From contig NC_079233.1 of the NCBI RefSeq assembly GCF_028502605.1, forward strand, positions 6,820,001 through 6,884,000: DNA of 64,000 bases. Direction: 5' to 3'. The notes below the pieces were generated by a model. It did no database searches and was not told the origin of the DNA. It worked only from the letters and a program-made list of their open reading frames with translations. Made by a program: the position numbers and the translations under genes. Positions 1 to 13,787 of the stretch are shown here, piece by piece. How positions within the stretch are numbered: position 1 is the stretch's first letter; every line of letters begins with the position of its first letter. The DNA is from Trichoderma breve (lineage: Eukaryota > Ascomycota > Sordariomycetes > Hypocreales > Hypocreaceae).

Positions 1-341
1 TGCTCTGTTCCCGTCCTGCATTTGCATTGCATTTGATTTGATTTGACTGCATCTCTCATCTAGCAAGCTGCTCTTCTGTTTCTCTCCACGCGAATCATCA
101 TCTCGCAAGACTTCTTTTTTGGCACTGCACTTGTTTTATTCCTTCATTCATACGTTTATCCACTCAATTCCCCTCTGCATCTGCATCTGCATCTCCTCCC
201 CCCTCTCCTCTTCTCTCTTCTCCTCTCCTCTTCCACCGTGTCCTTCTCCATCTCTCTCCGTCTCTCTCGCCAGTCGTGGACTCTCTCGGCGGCCGCGCGG
301 TTTTCGCGAACCCGCCCCGACCGTACGAGTCAACAACCACA
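1..341 (+). other. 5' leader and promoter of SGF29
   Basis: This stretch is strongly pyrimidine-rich, with TCTC/CTTC runs from about 190 to 270. That is typical around transcription starts of highly transcribed fungal genes. No separate gene is supported. Short open frames here, including an in-frame ATG at 276, are judged part of the leader. Confidence 0.6.
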
Positions 342-1418
342 ATGGCTAATCGGAAAACACAGCGCGAAATCAGCAACCTCGCCGAGGACCTCGGCCCCTA
401 CTACAGCCAGCCGGGCCGCCGCGACATGTCGCAACGAAATCGGAGCGGCCGTGGCTCCAACCGCAACAATGGGGGAGCTCACGGCGAGGAGGTCCAGATA
501 TGGGACGAGGCCAAAGCATCGTTCAACGACCTCATCAACGGCATCAATTCCGACAACGACAACCTGGGCCAGCTGGTCAACATGGACAAGCAGGCCGGCA
601 CGATGGACTCGGACAGCGTACCCACCGACACTATGAAGCAGATGGAGGAGCTGTGCCGATCCGGCGTCAAGAAATCCGAAGACAACATCACCGCCGCCAA
701 GAACCTCATGGAGCGTCTCAAAGTGATAAGAGCAGTTGTCGTGGCCAAGGAGCAGGCGGAGGCACCACCCACCGGGCCATCTAAGAGATCCACCACCAGG
801 ACCGACAGTGCTGCTGCGGCCGCCGCCTCTCTCTACGAATTCAACGAACCAGGCGACTCCCCGGTGCCCAGCCCCATGGTGGGCTCGTCTCGAAAGCATG
901 GTGAGCGGAGCAGCACCATTGATAGAAACAGCATTCCACCCAAGGCGGATAGTGTCGAACCCCCGGGGTCTACGAGCGGTGCTGCGGGGAGCTCGACCAA
1001 CAAATCCAAAATTCTCTTCTCCAAGGGCGACGAGGTAGCATTTAAGCCCAAGGCTGTCAATGGCGAACAGACTTCAGACTGGATACTGGGCGAGGTGGCA
1101 CAGGTGCTGGGGGAGGGCAAGAGTCGGCGGTACAAGGTTATCGACATTGAGCCGGACGATCAGAGCAAGCAAAAGGAGTACCGCTCTAGCGCCAGCAGCA
1201 TGATTCCCATCACACCAGAAAGCCAGGCCAGCTCGCTCAAGGATTACGAAGCCGGCCATGTGGTCCTCGCCCTTTATCCTCAGACGACGACTTTTTACAA
1301 GGCCGAGGTTCATAGCATGACATCGACGGGCAAGGTTGATCTCAAGTTTGAGGGCGAAAACGATTCAACGACGCTACAGCAGGTGGAGCGAAGATATGTC
1401 ATCGAGTACAGGGTCTAA
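342..1418 (+). CDS. sgf29: SAGA complex subunit SGF29, tandem Tudor protein
   Basis: Predicted at 358 aa, single exon. The C-terminal third (about residues 225-357) has the SGF29 tandem Tudor arrangement, with the hallmark ALYPQTTTFYKAEV stretch in the second Tudor. In this family the domain reads histone H3K4me2/3 and anchors SAGA or SLIK acetyltransferase on active promoters in the nucleus. The N-terminal part holds a low-complexity Arg/Ser/Gly segment and a likely coiled coil (about 60-145) that in yeast contacts the HAT module. The middle is Ser/Ala-rich linker. I chose the ATG at 342 because it has a good context (CACAATGGCT). An in-frame ATG at 276 would add 22 residues with no family resemblance. 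The gene is tail-to-tail with the lactonase-fold gene. The family call is firm and the start is likely. Confidence 0.9.
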   Translation: MANRKTQREISNLAEDLGPYYSQPGRRDMSQRNRSGRGSNRNNGGAHGEEVQIWDEAKASFNDLINGINSDNDNLGQLVNMDKQAGTMDSDSVPTDTMKQMEELCRSGVKKSEDNITAAKNLMERLKVIRAVVVAKEQAEAPPTGPSKRSTTRTDSAAAAAASLYEFNEPGDSPVPSPMVGSSRKHGERSSTIDRNSIPPKADSVEPPGSTSGAAGSSTNKSKILFSKGDEVAFKPKAVNGEQTSDWILGEVAQVLGEGKSRRYKVIDIEPDDQSKQKEYRSSASSMIPITPESQASSLKDYEAGHVVLALYPQTTTFYKAEVHSMTSTGKVDLKFEGENDSTTLQQVERRYVIEYRV

Positions 1419-1939
1419 TTACCGTCCGGCCCAACTCTTGACAACCGCAATTCCAATTGGAGGGGGGTTCTTTTTCTTTTTCTTTTTCCTGTTAATGGTC
1501 CGTTTCTTGAGAGTTCATGATTTATCATGTCTGATACCAGGATGTGGAGTTTTTTTGGGCAACAGGCCTTTGTATGAGTATGTGTTTTACTTGATTTATC
1601 CAGACAAGAGAGCGGCAACGCTCCGTACGGTGTTCGGGTTTTCTTTGAACAGAACAAAAAATGAGGTCTTTACGGATGGCTTAGAACGGACAGGGGTGGA
1701 GTTTTGGTGTCAGAAGCAGGACTACAGTATCTGCTTCTTTCTTTCTTTGTTTCTCTAGTCTATTGTGCAACCATTATGAATCCAAAGATGCTCGTGGAGC
1801 AGAGATGCTTCACTTGCTTTTTTCCAGACTATATACACTTCACTGCCTACTATGTGCTTCTCCCTTCTTGACATATACACAAGAAAAAAGTTATGGATGA
1901 GGCCAAGCGGCTCTCAAGTTCGAGCCCAAATCGTCTCCT

Positions 1940-3106
1940 TTACTGGATCTGCTTAATGTACTGAGGACCCTGGCCGCTCTGGCCAAATGCACTGGAGCTG
2001 ATTGTGCCGTGGAAGTTGGTATCGAGAGAGCCGTCGTCTGCCTTTCGAGAGATGGCAGCCACACCAAGAGCACCATCTTGGTTCGTAACGAACAGCGAGC
2101 TGCCGTCGTTGCTGATGCTGAACATTCTCGGTCCAGTGCCTCCTGAGGAGACTGAGTTGATCCAAAGGAGCCTCAGGTTGCCGGCACCGTTGTCGATGAT
2201 CTTGACGTGGGCGATGTTATCCGTTGCTTGGCCAGTCAGGCGGTTCGACAGGTACAGGTCTTTGTTATCGGGGGAGAGCACAAGCTCACCGGCACCGGCA
2301 CCGGCGGGCGCGTTGGTGTTGGGACCAAAGGTGTTGAGGACCTGGGTGGTTTCGAAAGTCATGCCCCTGCCGTCGTCGGTGTAGGTGACTTTGTAGGCGA
2401 TGACGACGTTGCCCATCTCGCAGAGCAGGAAGTAGTGGGTTGCCTGGGCGGCACCAAAGGGGAAGAAGACGCCGTGACGCGGACCGGCGCCAGCGGGCAC
2501 AACGGGGAAGCGGTTGACGATGTTGAAGGCGTCGTTTTGAGAGTCAATGACTAGGATAGAGTCGGTGCCGAGATCATTGGCTACAAAGAAGCGGCCCGTG
2601 GGGTCGTTGACGGTCTGGTGAGGGTGAGGAGCATCCTGGCGGTCCGGGTTAGGGCCGAGAGGGCCGGTGGACTGGATGGACTTGATGAGAGTGAGGCCGC
2701 CGTTCTCAATGTTCCAGACGTCGATCTTGCCGGAGCCGTAGCCGGCGCCGAGCATGCGGGTGTTTGCCTTGTTGACCTCGAGGTGGACGACGCCGCCGGA
2801 GCCTTGCTTGTTGGTGACCTGCTTGATGGCGTTGCCGTTGACGTCGATGTTGTAGAGGAAGGTGTTTGAGGCGATGTCGTTGACGGCGTAGAGGGAGCTG
2901 GGGGGCACGTAGGCGAGCCACGAGGGGTCGGTGTTGCGGAAAGACGAGTTGACGGTGGTCGTGAACTTTGTGCCGTCGTATGAGGCGAGGTAGATGTGGC
3001 CGGAGTTGGCGTAGACGACTTTGGCGGAGGAGGCGGCTTCAGAGGTGGGAGCTGCGAGGGCAGGGGAGGCAGCGAGAGCCGCAGAGAGGGTGGATGAGAA
3101 CTTCAT
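1940..3106 (-). CDS. Secreted lactonase-family seven-bladed beta-propeller protein
   Basis: Predicted at 388 aa, single exon. The first about 18 residues (MKFSSTLSAALAASPALA) form a clear signal peptide ending in an Ala-x-Ala site, so the protein should be secreted or cell-wall bound. The rest is the lactonase fold shared by 6-phosphogluconolactonase-like proteins and fungal carboxy-cis,cis-muconate cyclase. Support comes from repeated blade motifs such as HLEVNKANTRMLGAGYGSG, the HPHQTVNDPTGRFF segment, a GPRHGVFFPFG segment and the late GTGPRMFSISNDGS blade. The enzymatic substrate cannot be told from sequence. Secreted members are often annotated as 3-carboxymuconate cyclase without proof. 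Fold and secretion are well supported and the reaction is not. Confidence 0.85.
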   Translation of the reverse strand: MKFSSTLSAALAASPALAAPTSEAASSAKVVYANSGHIYLASYDGTKFTTTVNSSFRNTDPSWLAYVPPSSLYAVNDIASNTFLYNIDVNGNAIKQVTNKQGSGGVVHLEVNKANTRMLGAGYGSGKIDVWNIENGGLTLIKSIQSTGPLGPNPDRQDAPHPHQTVNDPTGRFFVANDLGTDSILVIDSQNDAFNIVNRFPVVPAGAGPRHGVFFPFGAAQATHYFLLCEMGNVVIAYKVTYTDDGRGMTFETTQVLNTFGPNTNAPAGAGAGELVLSPDNKDLYLSNRLTGQATDNIAHVKIIDNGAGNLRLLWINSVSSGGTGPRMFSISNDGSSLFVTNQDGALGVAAISRKADDGSLDTNFHGTISSSAFGQSGQGPQYIKQIQ

Positions 3107-6242
<3,136 letters not shown>

Positions 6243-7537
6243 AATCGATGATACACCTTTGTCCTTTTGGTTTCGCGAAAAACTACGACGCTTAATGGAA
6301 ATCTTTTCAATGATGCATACAAACTAAAACACCCCTTGGTCCCCGCTTACGGATCTCCCGCCCAACCCATTAATATTTTTTGTGTCGGGACTTGCACCCC
6401 AGTCTCGACGGCGCCGTCTTTTCGTCTCATCTGACAGCCATGCTCCAATTGTCTCGACTAGACGCGCTTTTACCGTCGCTGTATCTTTGTGTTTTTGTCA
6501 GGGGAGGAAAGAGATTGATAGGATTTGGAGACGGAGAGGAGGTATAAGGAGAAGAGGATATCGAAGGAAGAGAAGAGGTGATGGAACCGTTGCTGCTGTA
6601 TACCATGTCTTGTTGCGGGAGGGACAAAACTGTCTGTGCTTTTCTAACGTGGTACTTTATTTGTGTGAGAGACTGTTTGTGTCTCTCTTTTTTTTTTTTT
6701 TAATTGTCTCGTCAGCTTCGTCTTATTTTGAAGCGCATATCTTAGCATTTTTTTTGTTCCTCTTATAACGCAAAACGCCTTTTTTAGTTAACGTTGAAAT
6801 ACCCCGTGCTTCCTTTTATTTTTCTTGCATCTTCTTCCTACGAGAGTGAAAGAGAGAAAGAGAGGATAGCAGCACAAGATGGGGCGAAAAAAGTTGGTGG
6901 AAGAAAAAGAAAAGGTTGCGGGATAAGGGGGAACTTTTTGGAGCGAATGGGAGGAGGGATGTTGAATGGAGGGAACATACTATGGCTAGTCGAACTTTTT
7001 TTTTGTCGTATACACACTTAATGTAGGAGAACTTTTTGATCCATCTACTGTTGTATCCTGTTTTTCGTTAGTGAGTGGTTTCTTTCGGAGTGGAGGGCAT
7101 ATCTGAGATGTGCGGCTCGTTCGTTTAATCTTAATTTATTTCCTTGAGTCAAAAAGGTTTATAATCTTGAGTGGATGGATTAATCCACATGCCCTATTTA
7201 ACACTGAACACAATATACCGATCTATAATAATAGAAACATGCCATTCGCCTTGTCAACGCCGTGGTTCGCCGTCAGTCTGTTTGATTCATTCCTTGAGTC
7301 GTGAAATGTCCTCCGTTGCGCCGTCCCCTTACAATGATGAAACGCCGTAGGAAAACCCCAATGTTTCTAACCTCGTGATGCTTGCTCTATACATACTCGC
7401 TCTCGCCCCAAAGCAATCATTCATAGCTAGCTTGTAATTATTGTTTTTTCATGAGTTGGGAATATCAACTCCCAAAAGTTAAAGAAACCGTTCTGAATCC
7501 AATCAAAAAAGGACCGATCCAGAATGTAGAAAAAAAA
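6243..7537. other. Convergent intergenic region between the ARF6-type gene and ssn3
   Basis: Both neighbours end into this 1.3 kb stretch, so it holds two 3' UTRs. It is T-rich with several poly-T and poly-A runs. No coding region is supported. Confidence 0.6.
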
Positions 7538-8345
7538 TCACTCCTTCATGCGCTTGGCCGGCCGCAATAACGTGTCATCCGGAAGCCCGCTACGCTTGGT
7601 ACCCGGCAGACTGCTGGTGCGAATGTCGTTGTCGTCCTGGCTGACGCGACGGTGCGGATACTCGACCTTGACGCCCTCGAAGCAGTTTGCGCTGACGCGG
7701 TCGCCCGAGCTGAAAAAGACCGACTGCAGTGCCTGCGCGGCGGTGAGGCGCTTTTCCGGGTCGTACTCGAGGAGGCCTGCGAGGAGCTTGTAGCCTTCGG
7801 CGCCGAGGGACTGGAGCGCGGGCTGGCCGTTGGGGCCTGAGGCGGCAGATCCGGCACCCGAGTTGTTGTTGATGGTGCTGTAGTACCACTTCTCGAGACT
7901 CGACGTGGTCGCGTAGCCGCGGCTGGGAGGGTTCTGGTGGTGGCTGTGATGGTGGTGGCTATGCGTGCTGTGCTGCATCGCCGACAGGGTGTTGAGCTGG
8001 ATGTACTCGGGCATAGCTGGGAGCAGTGGCCACCGTTCTTTAGTCGGCATGCCCATGATCTCGGCAATCTTGTGCATCTGGTTTCTCTGGAAGGGAACCG
8101 TCTTCTTGCTGTCCATCTTGGCTTCCTCCCCCTTGAATATCGGCCGTAAAGACAACAGTTCAGCGAAAATGCACCCCACAGCCCACATGTCGATAGCAGG
8201 AGTGTAGTGGTACGAGCCCAGGATGAGCTCCGGTGCACGATACCATATCGTCACGACAACCTTATCACCACTAAAGAGGGAATGTAACGGTTTGTCGAAG
8301 CGGCGAGCCAGACCCAAGTCTCCAATCTTGACTTCTCCACCAGAC

Positions 8346-8382
<37 letters not shown>

Positions 8383-8992
8383 AGACCCAGTTGGTGTGAA
8401 GATACTGGCAGCCGTTGAGGAGCTGAAACATGATGCTTTTGACCGTGGCTGGAGGTATTGGGTGACGTGGCTGCTGGGTGTGGTGATGAATAATCTGCAA
8501 CAGGTCGTGTTCGGCGTATTCAAACACCATAAAGATGCACTTGTCCTCTAGAATAATCTCCACGAGCCGGATGACGTTGGAGTGGCGAAGCTCGCTGCAG
8601 AGGCTCATCTCGCGGATGGCGCTCTGAGAGATGCCCGTGTAGCTGACCTGCTCGCCCTCCTTATCCGGCTTGAACTTTTTGATAGCTACTTCGATCGGAG
8701 CCGGGCCAGAGCCAGAGGTGGGCGTGAGGCCACTGGACGTCCGGACGACGGCAATGCCTTCGCCATTGCTGGCTCTGCTGACGGCTTTGTAGACACGCCC
8801 GTAGGTGCCACTGCTGATGAACCCAATAATGCGGTATCGCTCCGTTACACGTGCCTTGGGCTGGTAGCCAGCCGACTGGTCGCGACCATCTGTATATAGG
8901 CGGTGAGCAGACGAAGACGAGGACGAAGACGATGCGAACAAGTGATGCGATGACGACGAGTGAGGATAGCCTGGCCTCAGCCTTAGAGGCAT
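7538..8992 (-). CDS. ssn3: Mediator kinase CDK8/Ssn3 (Srb10)
   Basis: Predicted at 484 aa, single exon. It is a cyclin-dependent kinase with glycine loop SSGTYGRV (60-67), catalytic Lys in VAIKK (about 105), the cyclin-binding helix SQSAIRE (122-128) in place of PSTAIRE, HRDLKPANI (205-213), DLGLAR (225-230) and the APE motif (253-255). SQSAIRE, the EYAEHDLLQI segment and the LHSLFSGDKVVVTIWYRAPE activation segment mark the CDK8 subfamily. With cyclin C it forms the Mediator kinase module, which phosphorylates RNA polymerase II CTD and transcription factors in the nucleus. Oddities are a poly-Ser N-terminus, a Ser/Gly/Pro insert of about 25 residues just before the catalytic Lys, and a His-rich insert (HSTHSHHHHSHH) after the kinase core. 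The next gene upstream is far away. Confidence 0.93.
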
Positions 8993-11066
8993 GGCTGGGG
9001 GATGATGCGATGCTGGGAGAAGTGAGGGCTACTCAGGATGTGTGGTGTGAGATTGCGGGTGAGTGAGAGAGGAGAGAAGAGAGTGAAGAATGGGGAACTG
9101 AGACTGAGACTGAGACTGAGACTAAGCGCGCGTGGTGTGTGTGGTGATGTGTTACATGTACAAAAGGCATGTGTGTGGGTAAGCGGATGAGATGGAGGTT
9201 AATGCGAGCTTAGATGGATGGCTGGGTAAAAAAGAATAGCCTTGCAAGATGAGCCAGATCGGGTATCGTGTAATATAAACCCACGCGGGTCTTGGCACGG
9301 GTCAGATTATCTGACTAGCTGGCAATGAGAAATAAATGGGTATTGAATGGGGACGGGGGGCGACTTCAATACGCCCCGGGAATATCAGAGAGTGACAGTG
9401 AGAGTGGGAGTGAGAGTGAAAGACTTCAAGGGGGTCATGACATGGCAAAAAGACAGAGGTAAACGTATGAATGAGTGGCTCAGCTCAGTGAGGCGGGAAA
9501 ATATAAGGAGAAAGAAAACAGCCTGTGGCAAAACTTGCTGCCGCTCTGGTGGATGGTATTGTCGCTGTAGACGATGCCACCAACAAGGGGACAGTAGTAG
9601 CCGCACAAGATGGTGAACAGGAACAAATCAGAAGCAGACAAAGCACCTAAAAAAGGGCACGCGGTGGGTTGATCCAAGGTGGATCTTTGAGTGGGTAAAA
9701 GAAGAGGGCGTTGGATAAACATTGATGGCCCAAGTGCAGACGGGGAAAATCAACCGCTATCCCGGAGACAGACAAAGATGAAAGAGAAGAGAATGAGAAT
9801 GAGAGGAAAAGGATAAAGACAAACAGCGACCAGTCAGTCAGTAGCACGCACCTTCAAACGCCGCCAACACGCTCCGCTTCGTCGTCTGGGTGGCCCTTGC
9901 ATTCATCACGCTGGCAGTCTTTGCTGTACTGGGCCCGGATCCCGTCGACGAGTTTGTCAGATTCATAACCTCGATGCTTTTGCTTTTGCTCTCAGCGGCT
10001 GTAACTGTAACTTGGTCGAGGCCCTATCCCGGCTTCCCTTGCGAGCGAGACGCCACGGCCTGTCAGCATGGAGCAAAAGCGTCGATTCGACGACTTCCGA
10101 AGAGCTCTTGTTGGCCTGTGAGCGGGTGGAGCAACCAAGGTAGGCAAGGCATGCACGCACCCACACGATACGACTCAGGGCTCCGTTCCGTTAGTCAACG
10201 GTTTGGTTTGCGTTGTGTCTGGACTGATCTCAGATGATGCGAGCTAGACATGCGGCATCTGGAAGGGGGAATGATACGTGGTTGATCCGTATTCGCACGT
10301 GGCTAGGCGGATTGATTGGGTAGATCAGCAACGGTAGTGGTGAAGAGAATGGTGGAATAAAGGAAGCCCAGGACGAATGAGATGAGGAATTTGAGCTGAT
10401 GCGATGCTGCCTTTAGCCGGCTGGTGCGGAGAAATCCGAGGAGTGGCGACAAGCAAGTCGAGAAACAAAATAGCGGATGATTGTTAGTTGTTGAAGAGAC
10501 GGAAATGCTAGTCTATAGCGCAAAGGGATGATGTGATGATGCAGGGGAGTGAAGTGCAGAGAGCAGCGCGTGATATACAATGCAGAGGTAGAAAAAGGCG
10601 TTTGTGATGAAGTCAATTGAAGTTGGTTGGTTGAACAAACAAACGGCAACACGGAAAAGTATAAAATACCTGGGTACAGAGAATGCCGAGATGCAAAGTG
10701 TAGGTGTGGCCGATGACTAAGCCGCCTTGTTGTAGCTGGTACCAGACATCTAATTGTCTCAGCATGTGCCAAGCCAAGATGGTGAGAGGAATGGCTTCAC
10801 TATTATTACCCACGTAGGTAGTGCCAGAAATGGCTAAAAGAGGGATGGAGAAGGGCCTATAGGCCAGGTACACTGATCATCTCAAGCTAAACTGCCGTTG
10901 AAAGATCAGTGCATTGAACATCAAGCCTCTCGTCAACACCATTCACCAATCATAAGAGAGCCAAATATCAACGTCTTTTAACATGCTTCATCTAGCCGTA
11001 TAAATATATAACAACATCTTGCCCAACCCACATCACATCACATCATCCCCCTGCGCACACTCACAC
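8993..11066. other. Intergenic region upstream of ssn3 and downstream of arp2
   Basis: About 2.1 kb without a supported gene. It should hold the ssn3 promoter and leader and the arp2 3' UTR, since both flanking genes are on the minus strand. Open frames in it show no family features. Confidence 0.55.
9097..9123. repeat. Hexanucleotide ACTGAG microsatellite
   Basis: About four and a half tandem ACTGAG units lie just upstream of the ssn3 coding region, probably in its leader. Confidence 0.8.
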
Positions 11067-12504
11067 TCATCGCGGTCCGAGCTTCTCCAGAGCCCGCACT
11101 CCCTGCTCCTCCCACTCGGCTTTGGTCACCCACATGGCCTCGTTCTCCGCCATAATGTTGGCCAACACGGCTCCTCCCAGGAACACCATGTGTCTTCTCC
11201 GGGGAGGGTCCTCTATGCGCACCTTGAACTTGCTCAAGCGTTCGGGGTTGCCCTGGAGCGCTCGCGTCAGCCACAGCTGCTTCAGCTCCTTCTCCAGTCG
11301 TGACGGGAGACCCGGGTACATGCTGCTGCCTCCAGACAGCACAATTGCCTTGAACAGCGACGCTCGAATGTCCACGTCGGCCGACTGGATTGTGTTGAAT
11401 AGGAACTCGCCCAGTCCGGGAGACTCATTGTCCACCAGGTGAGGCTGGAACAGACACTCGGGAGCCTCGAATCGCTCGCTTCCCACGCGGATGACTCGGC
11501 CGTCAGGAAGGGTGTAGTCCTCGACCAGCACGGTTGTGTCTTCGCTCAGACGCTTGTCAAGCTCCAGGTCGTATGAAACGTAGCAGAGCTTCTCCTTGAT
11601 CTGGCGGACCGTCTCGAAGTCGGCAGTTCGGTTGAGCGCGTAGCCTCGGCGCAGGAGCAGCTTGATCAGGTTGCGGGTGACATCTCGACCGGCGACATCC
11701 AACCGCTTGGTAAGGTGATTCAGCACGACGGATTCGTAGACGGGGACAATGTGGGTGACACCGTCACCGGAGTCGACGACAACACCCGAGCTCAGACCTG
11801 CGCAGTTTCACCGTCATGTCAGTCCGCCGCACAACACAAGACCGGTGACAAACAACTTTGGAGAGGGGAACAATGGGAAGATGAAATCATCATGTACCTT
11901 GTGCGTATAATGCCAGCACGGCCTGGATGGCAACATAGACGCCGCCAAAGCCATATCTGTCAAACATGACCTCGCACATCTTCTCTCGGTTCTTTAGGGG
12001 ATTCATCGGCGGCTCGGTCAGCAGGATCTTCTGGCCCTGCGGGTTGATCTGGAGCTTCTCGAAGAAGGTGTAGTCCCAGAGGTGCTGCATGTCCTCCCAG
12101 TTCTTGACAATTCCGTTTTCCATGGGGTAGCTGATCTGCAGCATCGTCCGGGCCGCGGCCGCGTCGTCACCGCACATGATGTCCTTGATGATGACATCGT
12201 TGTCTGTCCGCTCCTCGGAACGCAGGATGGGTCGGCCGACAATGGACGGGTACTGGTGCTCGGGGAAGTTTTGGGCGGCGTATCCGACCTTGAGGAATCC
12301 GGTTCCGCCGTCGAGAACTGCAAGACAATGTCACATTAGTATAGAGTAAGGGAGAGGAGCGAGGGATTCCTCCATGTGCTCAGGAGGAGAGTAGGGGGAA
12401 GCTCGGCAGCAAGCTCCAGCCACGGCAGACGCAGCTCCAGGGCAGCTCCGGGGGCTTCAGAGGAGGGTTTCAGGGCATTTCCACGTACCGATGGGAGGGA
12501 CCAT
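11067..12504 (-). CDS. arp2: Actin-related protein 2 of the Arp2/3 complex
   Basis: Three exons on the minus strand, 12489-12504, 11898-12317 and 11067-11797, give 388 aa. Exon 1 codes only for MVPPI plus one base, so a 16-nt first exon is followed by a 171-nt intron. The second intron is 100 nt. All splice sites are GT-AG and in phase. The actin fold is clear: VLDGGTGF phosphate loop near the N-terminus, [11 protein letters not shown] second loop, GGSSMYPG and the C-terminal [18 protein letters not shown]. Length matches Arp2 (about 390 aa). The Arp2 signatures separate it from actin and Arp3. In the family it nucleates branched actin for endocytosis and hyphal growth in the cytoplasm. It is head-to-head with the racemase-like gene, 447 bp apart. 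Confidence 0.92.
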
Positions 12505-12951
12505 GTTGGCGATGGGATCAATTCGGGCGTTGGGCGAAGCTGAGGTTTCGGGTGAGGAGCTGGAAGCTGGAGGCTGGCACGAGTGTGGAGGCGTCGTCAG
12601 TCCGTTCGTGTCTACCGACTAAATGACAGTTGAGCCACATGGTGGGGGGCTTCAGAAGGCTCTCAGAGGGTCGATTGTCGTCAGAGGCGGGCGTTGCGGG
12701 CGTCACGTGATACCCCGCAGCGCTATCAACTGCTATCGCCCGTCTATTTACAGCATCACCATCCACTGAAGCTTTAACTTCACATTATTTTTCTATGGAT
12801 GCCTGTTGATCCCATTGTTTTCTGTTCATCTTGATTCTCTCATCTGATCCATTCAAATAAATCAATTCTTTACCTTTTGCCTTTATATCATCAACGAATT
12901 TCTTCGCCTTCTTCTTCTCTCTTTCACTCGCTCACAGCTACAACAGCAACA
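12505..12951. promoter_or_regulatory. Shared divergent promoter of arp2 and the racemase-like gene
   Basis: Only 447 bp separate two start codons that point away from each other. Both transcription starts must lie here. The right half is pyrimidine-rich (CTTCTTCTTCTC near 12900), as expected for the leader of the rightward gene. Confidence 0.6.
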
Positions 12952-13787
12952 ATGCCTCCTCCACTCACCAGCAATATCAACATCCTCCTCCTCAATCCCA
13001 ATTCTTCTCGTGCCATGACAAAGACCATGGAATCAGCCGCCAACTTAATAGCAACTCTTCTTCCAGTAATTTCGCCAACCCATCCACCGTAGTCCACCAA
13101 GCTGACTCTGTCGAGTCCGTATCCATCAGCACATACACGGCCCCTGAGCCATCTCCAGCCAGCATCGACAATGATGAGCACATACAGGCTAGCGTTGAAG
13201 CCGTTGCAAACGACTCAGAGTTCAAAGCCGAGGGCTACGATGCCGTGCTTGTTGCCTGCTTCAGTCTTCACCCTCTCGTCAAGCAGCTTGCTCATTCTCT
13301 GAAACCTACTCCTGTAATTGGAATTTTCGAAGCCAGCATTCTGACAAGTCTTTCTCTTGTTCCTCTTGTTGAACAAGAGCAGCAGCAATGGGGCATCGTA
13401 ACAACGGGGGCCTTTTGGGAGGCGCACCTCTCCAATGGTGTTGCCGCCTTTCTGGGTCAACCACTGTCTCAGAGCATCAGTGATCACAGATTCGCCGGTG
13501 TCTACTCTACCGGCCTCAACGCAGGTGACTTTCACACAATCTCACAGGAGCAAATCAACGTGCGCCTCAGAGAAGCTACCAAGCGGCTGCTCTCCTCGGG
13601 AAACGTCACCTGTGTCGTCATGGGCTGCGGTGGCATGGGAGGCTTGCAAGACATGATTCGCGACATCATCGTCCAAGAATACGGCCGGGACAAGGCCAAG
13701 GACGTATCCATTGTAGATGGCGTCCAGGCCGGTGTGTTACAGCTACAGCAGACGGTGCTTAGCCGGCGAGTCTTTGGCGTCAAATAG
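12952..13787 (+). CDS. Asp/Glu/hydantoin racemase-family protein (DCG1-like)
   Basis: Two exons, 12952-13065 and 13116-13787, give 261 aa. The 50-nt intron (GTAATT...CGAG) has a GCTGAC branch site ten bases from its end. Without it the frame seems to break. The product begins with the family motif ILLLNPNSSRAMT. It then has YTAPEPSPASI and the two cysteine motifs of this racemase superfamily, VACFSLHP and VVMGCGGM. The family includes yeast Dcg1 and bacterial hydantoin, aspartate and glutamate racemases. The true substrate is unknown, and the yeast member is linked to nitrogen or allantoin metabolism by regulation only. No signal peptide is seen, so it is likely cytosolic. Confidence 0.85.

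Noticed and set aside
330..899. Antisense 189-codon frame within SGF29
   Set aside because: Shadow of the real coding strand, whose product has a clear tandem Tudor domain.
13040..13120. Apparent frameshift in the racemase-like gene
   Set aside because: A 50-nt GT-AG intron at 13066-13115 with a CTGAC branch restores the frame and gives a family-like protein.
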